64,000 nucleotides of DNA from Aphanocapsa lilacina HA4352-LM1. Lineage in GTDB: Bacteria; Cyanobacteriota; Cyanobacteriia; Gloeobacterales; Gloeobacteraceae. The position numbers and the translations under genes are program-made. The notes under the pieces were generated by a model. That model was not told where the DNA came from. It did not search any database and saw only the letters and a program-made list of their open reading frames with translations. The DNA lies in the NCBI GenBank assembly GCA_019359725.1, contig JAHHGR010000005.1:32067-96066 (forward strand). The letters run 5' to 3'. Below are positions 16,841 through 25,729 of the stretch, one piece after another (position 1 is the first letter of the stretch; the number at the start of each line of letters is the position of its first letter).

Positions 16841-17271
16841 GGGTTTGGCTCCCAGGGGTTCACCAAAGGAAGATCGACACCTCGAAAGTCGTCAATGTTG
16901 CGCGTCGCCAGCACTAAACCATGCTGGATTGCTGTTGCTGCAATTTGCAGGTCGGCGGCTGAACGTGGACGACCCATCCGGTCGCTTTGAGCCATAAACT
17001 GTCCCCAGAGTGTCGCAGTCGTTCGGTCGAAAGGCAGTATCCGACCGGAAAACTGTATCGGCAACTGCTCCAGCCACGCCAGCAGAGTGTTTCGCTTTTT
17101 GCCTGCATCCAGCCGGTATACCCCGCGCGTCAGTTCACCAAAAGTAGTCGCTGCGAGGAATAGCTCAAGCGGATTTTGCGAAGCCAGCCAATGGGTGACC
17201 AGCGGTTCCGGGCCAAGGCGCACCAACTCGCTTACAACATTCGTGTCCAGCAAGTATCGCCCTTCCTTCAC
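16837..17271 (-). CDS. vapC: PIN-domain toxin (VapC/FitB-like)
   Basis: 144 aa. PIN ribonuclease fold with the expected acidic residues: LLDTNVVSELVR (Asp near residue 9), TTFGELTRGVYRL (Glu near 46), SAADLQIAATAIQHG (Asp near 105) and LATRNIDDFRGVDLPLVNPW at the end. The core VVSELVRLGPEPLVTHWLASQNP and ending are typical of FitB/VapC toxins that cleave RNA, often initiator tRNA or rRNA. Start overlaps the stop of the upstream antitoxin-like gene by 4 bp, the classic coupled toxin-antitoxin layout. An IS3-family remnant begins 400 bp away. Confidence 0.87.
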   Translation of the reverse strand: MKEGRYLLDTNVVSELVRLGPEPLVTHWLASQNPLELFLAATTFGELTRGVYRLDAGKKRNTLLAWLEQLPIQFSGRILPFDRTTATLWGQFMAQSDRMGRPRSAADLQIAATAIQHGLVLATRNIDDFRGVDLPLVNPWEPNP

Positions 17272-17567
17272 AATTCGACAGGCCGCCCAGGCGAACGATC
17301 TCGGTCGAATTCGAGTTCTTCTCCTACCAGCGGCGATGCACGGAAAAAAGCGAGCAGCTCTTCTCCGGTCTGTGCCGGCAGCATTCCGAGCACCGAGCGT
17401 ACTTGCCGACGCACGTGTTCACCTGTTTCGCCCCCAGTCCGCAGCACCTCGGCCAGGCGGCGAACGAGGGCAGCGTCGCCTGTAGGGACTGTCACTTCAA
17501 CTCGCTTCAGTCCTGAGGCAGCTAGTCGTCGTCGGTACCCCCGGACACGAGTAGACGTACTCACCAT
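17268..17567 (-). CDS. Antitoxin partner of the VapC-like toxin
   Basis: 99 aa from ATG 17567 (AGGAA 7 nt upstream; the 103-aa ORF would start with TTG). Basic N-terminus MVSTSTRVRGYRRRLAASGLKRVEVTVPTGDAALVRRLAEVLRTGG looks like a ribbon-helix-helix or related DNA-binding segment, seen in proteins annotated as antitoxin for PIN toxins; the acidic C-terminal tail (GEELEFDRDRSPGRP) would bind the toxin (inference). Its 3' end overlaps the toxin gene by 4 bp. Confidence 0.7.
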   Translation of the reverse strand: MVSTSTRVRGYRRRLAASGLKRVEVTVPTGDAALVRRLAEVLRTGGETGEHVRRQVRSVLGMLPAQTGEELLAFFRASPLVGEELEFDRDRSPGRPVEL

Positions 17568-17678
17568 AAAGTTCCTCAAGGCAGTCCTGTGTTGCCGGTA
17601 ACACTACGGTAACCTACGGGAGTCTTAAAGCTACACTCCTGCGCCGCTCCAAGGCGGCTTGACATGCAACCGTGAAAG

Positions 17679-18946
17679 TGAACCGCCTAGAATGTGAGTC
17701 TTCCAGCCGACCACACCGAGAGGAAGACCATGAAGAAAAGTCGGTTCACCACCGAGCAGATGATGGTGCTCCGCACCGCTTTGCGAACGCCATCCTCAAC
17801 GAAGGACAGGCCGGAGCCACGGTGACGGAATTGTGCCGTAGGCACGGTATCAGCGAACAGACCGACTATCGCTGGAAGGCCAAGTACGGCGGGATGGAAC
17901 TCTCCGAGGCTCAACGCCTGAAGGACCTCGAAGATGAAAACCGCAAACTCAAGCAGCTCGTCGCCAATCAGGCCCTGGATATCCATGCCCTGGGGGCGGT
18001 GCTGTCAAAAAAATTCTGACCCCAGCGGTCAAGCGTCAGGCCGCCGCCTTTGTGCAGACTGACCTGCAGATGGCACAAAGGCGTGCCTGTCGGAGTCAAG
18101 GGGTTGCACCGCTCCACCGCCCGTCTGCTCAGCCGTCGTCGCGAGGATCCGGCCTTGCTTGCCCGCCTCAAGCAGTTGGCGAGCGAGCGCCCGCGCTTGG
18201 GCTATCGAAGGCTGACGGCTCTATTGCGGCGCGAAGGTACACTCGTCAATGCCAAGAAGGTCTATCGGCTGTGCATCAAGGCGGGCCTGCTGGTGCGCCC
18301 AAAAAGACGCAAGCCCCGCACCCGGCCGTCCTCTCGGCCGGAGGTGCCCGCCTTGGAACGTCCCAATCGGCTATGGAGCCTGGATTTCGCCCTTGGCTGC
18401 CCTGGCCGATGGACGCAAAGTGCGGACCTGGACAATCGTGGGGGCCGTTGGGTCAACGGCCCTGGACGTCTACAGCCGGGAGTGCCCGCACATCGAGGTG
18501 GACACCTCCCTGCCGGGGGTCCGCGTCGTGCGGGTGCTCGAAATGCTGGCTGCCCGGCGGCAGTTGCCCGAGCGCCGGTTGGTGGACAACGGGCCGGAGT
18601 GCGTCTGCCGGACGCTTGCCGAGTGGGCCGAGCGGCGCGGGGTGCTCCTCGCCTTCACCCGTCCGGGCAAGCCGACGGACAAGCCGCACATCGAGAGCAC
18701 GGGCGGCCGATTTCGGGATGAATGCCTCAACGCGCACTACTTCTTGAGCGTGCTGGACGCGAGGCGGATCATCGAGGCTTGGCGGCTCGATTATAACCAC
18801 CATCGTCCGCACAGCGCTCTGGGAGGGGCAAGCCCGATGGAGTTCTTGCAACAGGTTGCTGCCATTGCGGCTGCGCTGTCTCCGCAACGGCATCACCCTG
18901 TACGATGAGGAAAACCAGGCTGGAAACTCACTTTTTCAGCCGCTCA
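17679..18946 (+). mobile_element. Decayed IS3-family element (IS407-like) with terminal inverted repeats
   Basis: Left end TGAACCGCCTAGAATGTGAG and right end, read in reverse, TGAGCGGCTGAAAAAGTGAG then CCAGCC on both sides, form imperfect inverted repeats of about 25-30 bp. Between them lie orfA- and orfB-type transposase reading frames broken by several frameshifts. No target-site duplication was found next to the ends (aaag left, ctgt right), in keeping with an old insertion. Confidence 0.75.
17730..18908 (+). pseudogene. IS3-family transposase orfA/orfB, multiply frameshifted
   Basis: orfA begins MKKSRFTTEQ at 17730, then changes frame to RFANAILNEGQAGATVTELCRRHGISEQTDYRWKAKYGGMELSEAQRLKDLEDENRKLKQLV, the helix-turn-helix and leucine-zipper part. 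orfB continues with TARLLSRRREDPALLARLKQLASERPRLGYRRLTALLRREG, the first catalytic Asp in LWSLDF, a further frame change, ERRLVDNGPECVC (second Asp) and HIESTGGRFRDECLNAHYFLSVLDARRIIEAWRLDYNHHRPHSALG (Glu and the integrase-core end). At least three frame changes, beyond the single programmed shift of intact IS3 elements, mean it cannot make an active transposase. Confidence 0.85.
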
Positions 18947-18982
18947 CTGTTCGGGGCCAGGTCAGCCCGATGGACGCGGGCG

Positions 18983-19255
18983 CTACGCAGGCGGGTCGGC
19001 TTCGCTCAAGGCGCGCAGGCCGCGCGCAGTAATGTTGCGCACGACCACGTCTTCGATAAAGTGCCGGCCGGTTTTGCTCTCGCGGCTGGGGGGAAAGGAC
19101 AGTTCGATAAATCCGACGTCCGCCAGAAACAACAGTCGCTCCGCCCGGACCTGAAAACCGGCCAGATCCCCGCCCTGGGGGCTGTAGATCGTCGGGCGCT
19201 TTTGTTGCTGGATGGACTTGAGCAGGTCGATCGTCATCTCGTCAAGGGCAATCAT
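18983..19255 (-). CDS. Hypothetical protein (90 aa)
   Basis: MIALDEMTIDLLKSIQQQKRPTIYSPQGGDLAGFQVRAERLLFLADVGFIELSFPPSRESKTGRHFIEDVVVRNITARGLRAL. The pattern of a short helix, an RAERLLFLADVGFIE helix and a beta-hairpin with a final ITARGLRALS resembles a small winged-helix fold seen in many cyanobacterial unknowns; no family name can be given. It stands between the IS3 remnant and a methyltransferase gene, on the same strand as the latter, with an 80-bp gap. Confidence 0.6.
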   Translation of the reverse strand: MIALDEMTIDLLKSIQQQKRPTIYSPQGGDLAGFQVRAERLLFLADVGFIELSFPPSRESKTGRHFIEDVVVRNITARGLRALSEADPPA

Positions 19256-19333
19256 CTATTTTTCCCAACCTTTGGTGATGCAGGAGTGACCATTTAAGCA
19301 GTATATGCGTAGACATCTTTTTTGCGGTCGCGC

Positions 19334-20074
19334 TCAGGCGAACGGAGCGGCCAGCAAGATCAGGCGAGGAGCGCGATCGGTCGGCGGGTTGGCCCGGTAG
19401 TCGCCGTGGCGATCCAGCAGATAAAATCCGCACCCTTCCAATTCCGCTTCGATCCGCGAAGCCCCGAGCCGTTGCAGCGTGAGCCTCTGGACCAACGTCA
19501 CCGCTTGAGATCGCCAGGTATAGCGGATGCGGATCTGCTCGGCCTCGGCGGCAACCGCCGTGGACTTGTGGAATACCGCTCCGGTCTGCGGGTCGACCAC
19601 CGTCCGTTCACCCGGCAACTCGCCCGTGGCGAGCGCAGCGGCAGGATTGATCAGATCGAGCACCAACAGACCGTCCGCACGCAGATGGCGGCGGCAGCAG
19701 ACCAGACAGGCGCGGCGATCCGCCTCGCTTTGCAAGAACCCCAGAGCGGAGAAGGCGACGACGATGTTGGCGAACGTCTCCTCCAATGCGAAGTTGCGCA
19801 TATCGCCGACTTTCCAGCAGGCATTGTGAGTACGCCGGGTGCGGGCGAGGCGGATCATCGCCTCTGAGCGATCGATCCCCACCACCCGCCGACCATCCGC
19901 CGTCAAGCGCACAGCGAGCCTGCCGCTGCCGCAGGCCAGTTCCAGCACCGGACCGGGGGCCAGGCGCTCGGTATAGTAGGCCACATCGCCGTCAAAAGCG
20001 TCGTACTCCGCGTCGTAGAGGCGGGCGAGCAGATCGTCTTCGTAGTCGGTGCGCTCGATAATCTCCTCAGCCAT
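19334..20074 (-). CDS. Class I SAM-dependent methyltransferase
   Basis: 246 aa. Starts with a helix ending YDAEYDAFDGDVAYYTERLAPG, then motif I VLELACGSGRLAVRLTADG, acidic residue at the end of strand 2 (VVGIDRSEAMIRLAR), motif IV ANIVVAFSALGFLQ and post-motif GLLVLDLINPAAAL. The second half is a beta-rich segment with FHKSTAVAAEAEQIRIRYTW and LVQRLTLQRLGASRIEAELEGCGF typical of methyltransferases acting on small molecules. Substrate unknown. Confidence 0.8.
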   Translation of the reverse strand: MAEEIIERTDYEDDLLARLYDAEYDAFDGDVAYYTERLAPGPVLELACGSGRLAVRLTADGRRVVGIDRSEAMIRLARTRRTHNACWKVGDMRNFALEETFANIVVAFSALGFLQSEADRRACLVCCRRHLRADGLLVLDLINPAAALATGELPGERTVVDPQTGAVFHKSTAVAAEAEQIRIRYTWRSQAVTLVQRLTLQRLGASRIEAELEGCGFYLLDRHGDYRANPPTDRAPRLILLAAPFA

Positions 20075-20136
20075 GGGCAGGAACCTGTGGGGTCGGTTAG
20101 GTTATCACTATTTCAGTTCAGCATCGAGTGCAGGCG

Positions 20137-21948
20137 ATGAAACGAGCGGCAATCGGCACAGCCCTGCTGCTGCTGTCGGCGGGAAACCTCCCTGCCCGGG
20201 CAGCGGAGGTGACGGTGCCCCTGGGGGCGCGGGCCGACAAAATTGAGGTGGTCTACACCAGGCAGGGGCCCATGGCCCTGGTGGGGCTGCTCGACGAAGA
20301 AGCCCTGGCGGTCGTGGACCTGACCAGCAAGCAGATCAAAAGCCGCACACCTTTGGGCATCCGGCCTCTGGTGGTACGCCGCGTCGGTTCCACCAATGTG
20401 GCGGCGGTGGGCGGCCCGGCCAGCGGCAACCTGGTGCTGGTGGACTTCGAGAAGCAGGAGGTTGTCCGCCAGGTCGACCTGGGGTCGGGCATTTTTGATA
20501 TCGCCGTGGACGCGGAGCGGGGTCGCATCGTGGTTACCCACCCGGCGGCGGACCGCATTTCGGTGGTCAACCCCGCCACGGGTCAGGTGCGCATCTTTCC
20601 GATGCCGGGGCCGCCCCTGGCCGCCGCCATCCAGTCGGCCAACGGCAATTTGCTGGTCACCCTGGGCGGGAGCGACCCGCTAGGGTTGGTGATTGTCAAT
20701 CTGGCCAACGGCGAACTGCTCGCCCGCCTCAGAAGCGGCGCCACCCCCGAGGATATGGTGCTCGACCTGGTCCACCAGCAGGCGGTAGTGCTCAACTCCG
20801 GCAGCAATGACCTGACGCTGGTGCCCCTGAGCGCCACGGCCCGCACCGTGCGCACCGTCGGCCTCGACTGGCGGCCGAGCCGGCTGGTGCTCTCCCGAGA
20901 CGGCCGCTACGCCTATGTGACCAGCGGCGAGAGCGACCGGCTGCAGATTGTCGATCTTGAAGCGGGCCAGATTGTCAAAAGCCGTCCCCTCGGGCGCCTG
21001 CCCACCGGTATCGTCCTGTTGGAGGACGACTCGCTGCTGGTGGCTGAGGCGGGCACCCAGGCTCTGCGCCGCATCACCCCCGAGTCCTTTGCGGTGAGCG
21101 AACTGCCCCCGTTGCAGCCAGGTTCGGTAGCCGGGGTGATCACCGACGTGGCTGGTAAGCCGATTACCAAAGGCGTGCTCAAAGTCGAAGGGCGCACGGT
21201 GCCGATCTTGCCCGACGGCTCGTTTCTCATCTCGAAGCTGCCCGCCGGTAAGCACCTGGTCGATGTGCAGGTGCCGGGTTTTCCAGCGTTTTCCGCGCGC
21301 CTGCAGGCGCGCGAGGGCTACGTGGTCACCGATGAAATTCGCCTGCCGCCGCGCTCGCAGGCCGAAAAAGCGGACGGCATCGGCTTTATCGCCGATGTAC
21401 CCCAGTACTCGGAACTGCTCGCCCGCACCCTGGTGGAGCGGCTGGCGGGCAAAGAAAAAACACGCAAGGTGATCTTGCTCAACGGACCACTCGGTCCGCA
21501 TCCGGAGTTCGTGCAACTGGCCCCCACGGTGCGCGATCTCAACTTGCTCGATCGCGACAACCGCTACACCGACGATCTGGAGAAACTGCAGACGATCGGC
21601 CGCAGCCTCGGTCTGCGCTATATCGTCGTCACCCAGGTCCAGTTCACCCGCGGCTACAACACCCAGGGCGATCCGATCATCAATACGCTGCTGCGCTTTT
21701 TTGTGCCGGTGTCGCTGCCCAATTTCAGCCCCAACCAGTTGCGCTCCCAGGCGGTGGCTGTCGTTGTCGACCTGCAGAAGGTACGATCAGGAGATAAAGC
21801 GATGCTGTTTAAGGCCGAAGATCGCGACGATACGGGCGGGCCGCCCCTGTTCGAAGAAGCGGCCGATGGGCTTTTCCGCCTGGAGGTCAAGCGCATGGCC
21901 GAGCAGATCGACAACCAGTGGAAAGAAAAAAGTCCGTTTATCAGCTAG
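20137..21948 (+). CDS. Exported YncE-like beta-propeller protein with a carboxypeptidase-regulatory-like domain
   Basis: 603 aa from ATG 20137 (MKRAAIGTALLLLSAGNLPARAAEV), a clear Sec signal peptide cut near AARA/AEV. Residues 30-330 form a seven-bladed propeller of the YVTN/YncE sort: repeated units like NLVLVDFEKQEVVRQVDLGSGIFDIAVDAERGRIVVTHPAADRISVVNPATGQV and LQIVDLEAGQIVKSRPLGRLPTGIVLLEDDSLLV. A CarboxypepD-regulatory-like sandwich follows (GSVAGVITDVAGKPITKGVLKVEGRTVPILPDGSFLISKLPAGKHLVDVQVPGF), then a 190-residue C-terminal region (VILLNGPLGPHPEFVQLAP.. LGLRYIVVTQVQF) with no recognised match. Binding partner unknown. The stop is 9 bp before the next gene. Confidence 0.75.
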   Translation: MKRAAIGTALLLLSAGNLPARAAEVTVPLGARADKIEVVYTRQGPMALVGLLDEEALAVVDLTSKQIKSRTPLGIRPLVVRRVGSTNVAAVGGPASGNLVLVDFEKQEVVRQVDLGSGIFDIAVDAERGRIVVTHPAADRISVVNPATGQVRIFPMPGPPLAAAIQSANGNLLVTLGGSDPLGLVIVNLANGELLARLRSGATPEDMVLDLVHQQAVVLNSGSNDLTLVPLSATARTVRTVGLDWRPSRLVLSRDGRYAYVTSGESDRLQIVDLEAGQIVKSRPLGRLPTGIVLLEDDSLLVAEAGTQALRRITPESFAVSELPPLQPGSVAGVITDVAGKPITKGVLKVEGRTVPILPDGSFLISKLPAGKHLVDVQVPGFPAFSARLQAREGYVVTDEIRLPPRSQAEKADGIGFIADVPQYSELLARTLVERLAGKEKTRKVILLNGPLGPHPEFVQLAPTVRDLNLLDRDNRYTDDLEKLQTIGRSLGLRYIVVTQVQFTRGYNTQGDPIINTLLRFFVPVSLPNFSPNQLRSQAVAVVVDLQKVRSGDKAMLFKAEDRDDTGGPPLFEEAADGLFRLEVKRMAEQIDNQWKEKSPFIS

Positions 21949-21957
21949 GAGAACGCT

Positions 21958-22260
21958 GTGAGCAAAAACCAGTTCAGCATTGCCGAATTTACCGCCCGGG
22001 TGGAGCGGGTGGCAGGCCGGGTCGACCCGGTGCTGCGCGTCTCCCAGGCGGGTCCGGACATGGTACTGGTCACCTACCCGGGTCTTAGCAAACACGTCTG
22101 GGTCAAAGCCGCCGACGAAGGCGAAAAATTCGTCGTCCTCAAGACCCGCACCGACGCTCCCCGCCCCGCCCACATGGGTGAAATCGGCGCGGTAGGCGAA
22201 GGATTTCTAGCTGAGATCCTGGGCAACTACGTTGCCGAAGTCGGCAACCCCAGTCTCTAG
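21958..22260 (+). CDS. Hypothetical protein (100 aa)
   Basis: GTG start with ggagaac upstream. Soluble: [96 protein letters not shown]. An N-terminal helix, a beta-meander and a C-terminal helix can be predicted. No family recognised. Tightly spaced between the propeller protein and moaA on the same strand, so probably one operon. Confidence 0.65.
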   Translation: MSKNQFSIAEFTARVERVAGRVDPVLRVSQAGPDMVLVTYPGLSKHVWVKAADEGEKFVVLKTRTDAPRPAHMGEIGAVGEGFLAEILGNYVAEVGNPSL

Positions 22261-22292
22261 GCACCCTTGATTTCTCCGTATTCGGCCTGGCC

Positions 22293-23270
22293 ATGAACAC
22301 CGTCAACTACCTGCGCATCTCCCTGGTGGACCGCTGCAACTTTCGCTGCAGCTACTGCATGCCCACGGGCGAAGCGATAACCTACCTGCACCGCTCGGAA
22401 ATTTTGAGCTACGAGGAGCTGCTGTTTCTGGTGGGCGAAGTCTTTTTGCCCCTGGGGATCGACCGCTTTCGTCTCACCGGCGGCGAGCCGCTGCTCAGGC
22501 GGGGGGTAGTGGGCTTCGTGCGCGCCCTGGTGGGATTGCCGGGGGTGGCGGACGTGTCGCTGAGCACCAACGCCTATCTGCTCGAAGAACTGGCGGAGGA
22601 CCTGTACGCCGCCGGTCTGAGGCGGGTGAATATTTCACTGGACTCCCTCGACCCGGGGGTATTCGCGCGCATCACCGGTCGCGACCACTGGCACAAAGTC
22701 TGGGCAGGCATCCAGGTGGCACACCGGGTGGGTTTCGACCCGCTCAAGCTCAATATCGTAGTCCTGCCCGGGATCAACGAACAGGAAGTGCCGGCTCTGG
22801 CCGCCCTCACCCTCGATCGGCTGTGGCACGTGCGCTTCATCGAATTCATGCCGATTGGCAACACCGGTTACTTTGAGCAGGCAGGCTGGGTGGATTCCGA
22901 GGCGCTGCGCCGCCGCATCCGCGAACGCTTCGGCCTGGCGGAAGGCACCTGCTATGGCAACGGTCCGGCCGATGTGTTTCAGATTCCGGGGGCCAAAGGC
23001 ACCGTCGGCTTTATCTCCCAGATGTCCGAGTGCTTTTGCAGCCGCTGCAACCGGGTGCGGCTGGCGGCCGACGGTTTTTTGCGGCCCTGCCTGCTCAACG
23101 AAGCCGATCAAATCGACCTCAAGACGCCCTTGCGCGCCGGGGCGGGCGCCGCTCAACTGCGCGAGCTGGTAAGTGAACTGCTGCTTCGCAAACCCGAAAT
23201 CAACTTTCGCGAGCGCGACCGGGGGACCACCGGCTCCTATGGCCGCACTATGTCTCAAATTGGTGGTTAA
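22293..23270 (+). CDS. moaA: GTP 3',8-cyclase (molybdenum cofactor synthesis)
   Basis: 325 aa radical-SAM enzyme that turns GTP into 3',8-cyclo-dihydro-GTP, the first step to molybdopterin. N-terminal 4Fe-4S cluster site [12 protein letters not shown] (CxxxCxxC, about residues 14-25), [12 protein letters not shown] for SAM, and the second cluster [22 protein letters not shown] near 248-269. The C-terminal tail ends [15 protein letters not shown] with the conserved Gly-Gly required for activity. Other moa genes are not in the window. A structured intergenic region and a promoter follow before metG. Confidence 0.95.
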   Translation: MNTVNYLRISLVDRCNFRCSYCMPTGEAITYLHRSEILSYEELLFLVGEVFLPLGIDRFRLTGGEPLLRRGVVGFVRALVGLPGVADVSLSTNAYLLEELAEDLYAAGLRRVNISLDSLDPGVFARITGRDHWHKVWAGIQVAHRVGFDPLKLNIVVLPGINEQEVPALAALTLDRLWHVRFIEFMPIGNTGYFEQAGWVDSEALRRRIRERFGLAEGTCYGNGPADVFQIPGAKGTVGFISQMSECFCSRCNRVRLAADGFLRPCLLNEADQIDLKTPLRAGAGAAQLRELVSELLLRKPEINFRERDRGTTGSYGRTMSQIGG

Positions 23271-23278
23271 TACCTATT

Positions 23279-23356
23279 GCCCATAGCGCTGGCGCCCGCT
23301 GCCGGGGTTCTGAGCTGTTCGCCACCACCGCCGGGTGGCGACGGGCTGCTATGGGC
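23279..23356 (+). promoter_or_regulatory. Structured intergenic element between moaA and metG
   Basis: A 9-bp perfect inverted repeat gcccatagc (23279-23287) / gctatgggc (23348-23356) encloses a second 7-bp hairpin (cgccacc / ggtggcg). It begins only 9 bp after the moaA stop. It could be a transcript end, or an RNA element of the metG leader; there is no T-run after it. No known riboswitch class was recognised. Confidence 0.4.
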
Positions 23357-23409
23357 CGCAGGCAACGGACAGAGGGTGTATGATTGCCGTACCTCCCGAA
23401 CTTTTCTGT

Positions 23410-23415
23410 TATAAT
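23410..23415 (+). promoter_or_regulatory. metG: Candidate -10 box for metG
   Basis: A perfect TATAAT in an AT-rich stretch 55 bp upstream of the metG start. A clear -35 hexamer at 17 bp was not found. A short hairpin (ttcggttttccgaa) follows in the presumed leader. Confidence 0.5.
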
Positions 23416-23469
23416 TCATTAACATTTTTCGGTTTTCCGAACGGTCCATTCCAGTTCGATTGAGTCTTG

Positions 23470-25026
23470 ATGCAGATGACGCAGGGTTTTGCACTTACAA
23501 CCCCACTGTTTTACGTCAATGCTTTGCCCCACATCGGCAGTGCCTACCCGACGCTGGCAGCGGACGCGGTGGCGCGCTATCACCGTTTGCGGGGCCGCTC
23601 CGTGCGTTTTGTGACCGGCACCGACGAGTACGGGCTTAAGATTGAGCGGCAGGCGGCGGAGCGCAACTTGACCCCTCGCGAGCACTGTAACGAGATTGCC
23701 GCCGGGTTCGAGAAACTCTGGCAGGCGCTGTCAATCGATTACGACCGCTTCATCCGCACCACCGATCCGCGCCACGCCGCGATCGTGCGCGAATTTTTCG
23801 AGCGCTGCTGGCAGACGGGCGACATTTACAAAGGTCGCTACACGGGCCTGTACTGCGTCGATTGCGAAGAGTTCAAAAAAAAACCCGACGAGGACTACTT
23901 CGTCGAAAACGGCGAGCCTCGTTGCAAGATTCACCTCAAGCCATTGCGCGAGCAGGACGAAGAGAACTATATTTTTGCGCTCTCGCGCTACCAGCAAAAA
24001 CTGGAGCAATACTTCGACGAACATCCCGAATTTGTGCAGCCCGATTTTCGTGCCCACGAGGTGCGCAATTTCATTGCCGGGGGACTCGAAGACTTTTCGA
24101 TCTCGCGGGCCAATGTCTCGTGGGGGCTGCCGATTCCCGTCGATCCCAGCCAGACGATTTATGTCTGGTTCAACGCGCTACTGGGCTATGTGACGGCCCT
24201 GCTCGAACCCGACGACGAACCCACCTTAGAAAACGCCCTCGCGCGCTGGTGGCCCATCGATCTGCACATTGTCGGCAAGGACATTTTGCGCTTTCACGCC
24301 GTCTACTGGCCGGCGATGCTGATGTCGGCGGGGTTGCCGCTGCCGGGGATGATCTTCGGCCACGGGTTTTTGACGCGCGACGGCCGCAAGATGGGCAAGG
24401 CCCTTGGCAACGTCATCGACCCAGGTACGCTCGTTGAACAGTATGGTTCCGATGCGGTACGTTACTATTTTCTCAAAGCGATCGAATTTGGACGCGACAA
24501 TGACTTTAACGAAACCCGTTTTCGCGAGATTCTTAACGCAGATCTGGCCAATGATCTGGGCAATTTGCTAAATCGAACTGGTAACATGGTTGTCAAGTAT
24601 TGCGGTGGTGTTGTCCCTTCCGTTGCGATCGATCCCACCGACACCCTGCGGGACAAGGCCACTGGCCTTGCGCAGGTGTGCGCCGAGCATTGGGAGGCGC
24701 TACGGTTTTCCGAGGCTAGCGAGTTGGCGCTGGCCTTGGTGCGGGCGGGCAACCGCTACCTCGATGCGCGCGCGCCCTGGTCGCTGTACAAAAAAGGCGA
24801 GCAGGCGCAGGTTGAACAGGTACTCTACGCGGTTCTCGAATCGGTGCGCATCGCAGCGGTGCTGCTGTCGCCGCTGATTCCGGGGTTGGCCGCCGAGATC
24901 TACCGGCAACTGGGATTCTCCATCCAGGCTTGGGAGGATCGCAGTTGGGACGATGCCTTGTGGGGCGGTTTGCCGGGGGGGCAGCCGCTCTGTTTGGGGT
25001 CGCCTCTATTTCCCCGCCTGGAATAA
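23470..25026 (+). CDS. metG: Methionyl-tRNA synthetase
   Basis: 518 aa from ATG 23470 (23476 also possible). Class I synthetase charging tRNA-Met and initiator tRNA. HIGH-type motif PHIGSAY at about residue 18, KMSKS-type motif RDGRKMGKALGNVIDP near 305, WxxW-like catalytic core LHIVGKDILRFHAVYWPAMLMSAGLPLP and anticodon-binding helices with NLLNRTGNMVVKYCGG. The CP insert has a reduced zinc knuckle (YCVDCEEF.. RCKIH). No C-terminal dimerisation domain, as in the short bacterial form. The initiator tRNA gene itself lies 1.6 kb downstream. Confidence 0.96.
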   Translation: MQMTQGFALTTPLFYVNALPHIGSAYPTLAADAVARYHRLRGRSVRFVTGTDEYGLKIERQAAERNLTPREHCNEIAAGFEKLWQALSIDYDRFIRTTDPRHAAIVREFFERCWQTGDIYKGRYTGLYCVDCEEFKKKPDEDYFVENGEPRCKIHLKPLREQDEENYIFALSRYQQKLEQYFDEHPEFVQPDFRAHEVRNFIAGGLEDFSISRANVSWGLPIPVDPSQTIYVWFNALLGYVTALLEPDDEPTLENALARWWPIDLHIVGKDILRFHAVYWPAMLMSAGLPLPGMIFGHGFLTRDGRKMGKALGNVIDPGTLVEQYGSDAVRYYFLKAIEFGRDNDFNETRFREILNADLANDLGNLLNRTGNMVVKYCGGVVPSVAIDPTDTLRDKATGLAQVCAEHWEALRFSEASELALALVRAGNRYLDARAPWSLYKKGEQAQVEQVLYAVLESVRIAAVLLSPLIPGLAAEIYRQLGFSIQAWEDRSWDDALWGGLPGGQPLCLGSPLFPRLE

Positions 25027-25059
25027 GGTTTACTTATCTCCGACGAGGTTGACTTATTT

Positions 25060-25725
25060 ATGACCGCTTCTTCAGAGACCGAAGGACTACTAGCCCGAGA
25101 GCAGGCGATGATGCGCGGGCGGGTGGCCATCTTCATCGATGGCTCGAACCTCTTTTACGCTGCGCTGCAGTTGGGGATCGAGATCGATTACACCAAGCTG
25201 CTGAATCGTCTGACCAGCGGTTCGCGCCTGCTGCGTTCATTTTTCTACACCGGCGTCGATCGGGCCAACGAAAAGCAGCAGGGCTTTTTGCTGTGGATGC
25301 GCCGCAACGGCTACCGGGTGATCACCAAGGACTTGGTGCAGTTGCCCGACGGTTCCAAAAAGGCCAACCTCGACGTCGAAATTGCCGTCGACATGCTCTC
25401 GCTGGCGGGTTCCTACGACACGGCGATCCTCGTCTCGGGCGACGGCGACCTGGCCTATGCCGTCAATGCCGCCTCCTACAAGGGAGTGCGCGTCGAGGTG
25501 GTAAGCCTGCGCTCGATGACCAGCGACTACCTCATCAACGTCGCCGATCGCTACATCGACTTGGAGCAGATCAAAGAGGACATCCAGAAGGCCCCCCGCC
25601 AGAACGGCTATGCCTACCGGCCGCTGCCGACGAGCCACACCGCCAACGGCTTCCACCACGGTACCAACGGCTCCAACGGCGCCCACAGTCTCGTCGTCAA
25701 CACCGTCGAGGACGAAGCGAGATAG
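25060..25725 (+). CDS. LabA-like NYN-domain protein
   Basis: 221 aa. NYN/PIN-like fold of the LabA/DUF88 family: VAIFIDGSNLFYAALQLGIEIDYTKLLNRL (first Asp pair), DGSKKANLDVEIAVDMLSLAGSYDTAILVSGDGDLAYAVNAASYKGVRVEVVSLRSMTSDYLINVADRYIDLEQI with the acidic residues expected for metal-dependent RNA cleavage. The C-terminal 40 residues are Asn/His/Gly-rich and probably flexible. In Synechococcus, LabA acts in output of the circadian clock; kai genes are not present in this window, so a general RNA-related role is as likely. First Met could also be 25111 (MRGRVAIF). Confidence 0.8.
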   Translation: MTASSETEGLLAREQAMMRGRVAIFIDGSNLFYAALQLGIEIDYTKLLNRLTSGSRLLRSFFYTGVDRANEKQQGFLLWMRRNGYRVITKDLVQLPDGSKKANLDVEIAVDMLSLAGSYDTAILVSGDGDLAYAVNAASYKGVRVEVVSLRSMTSDYLINVADRYIDLEQIKEDIQKAPRQNGYAYRPLPTSHTANGFHHGTNGSNGAHSLVVNTVEDEAR

Positions 25726-25729
25726 TCCC

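Noticed and set aside
17672-18747. Separate transposase ORFs as intact genes
   Set aside because: They are pieces of one IS3 transposase in three frames.
23279-23356. Molybdenum-cofactor riboswitch
   Set aside because: Such elements precede moa genes; this structure follows moaA and does not show a pattern I can match.
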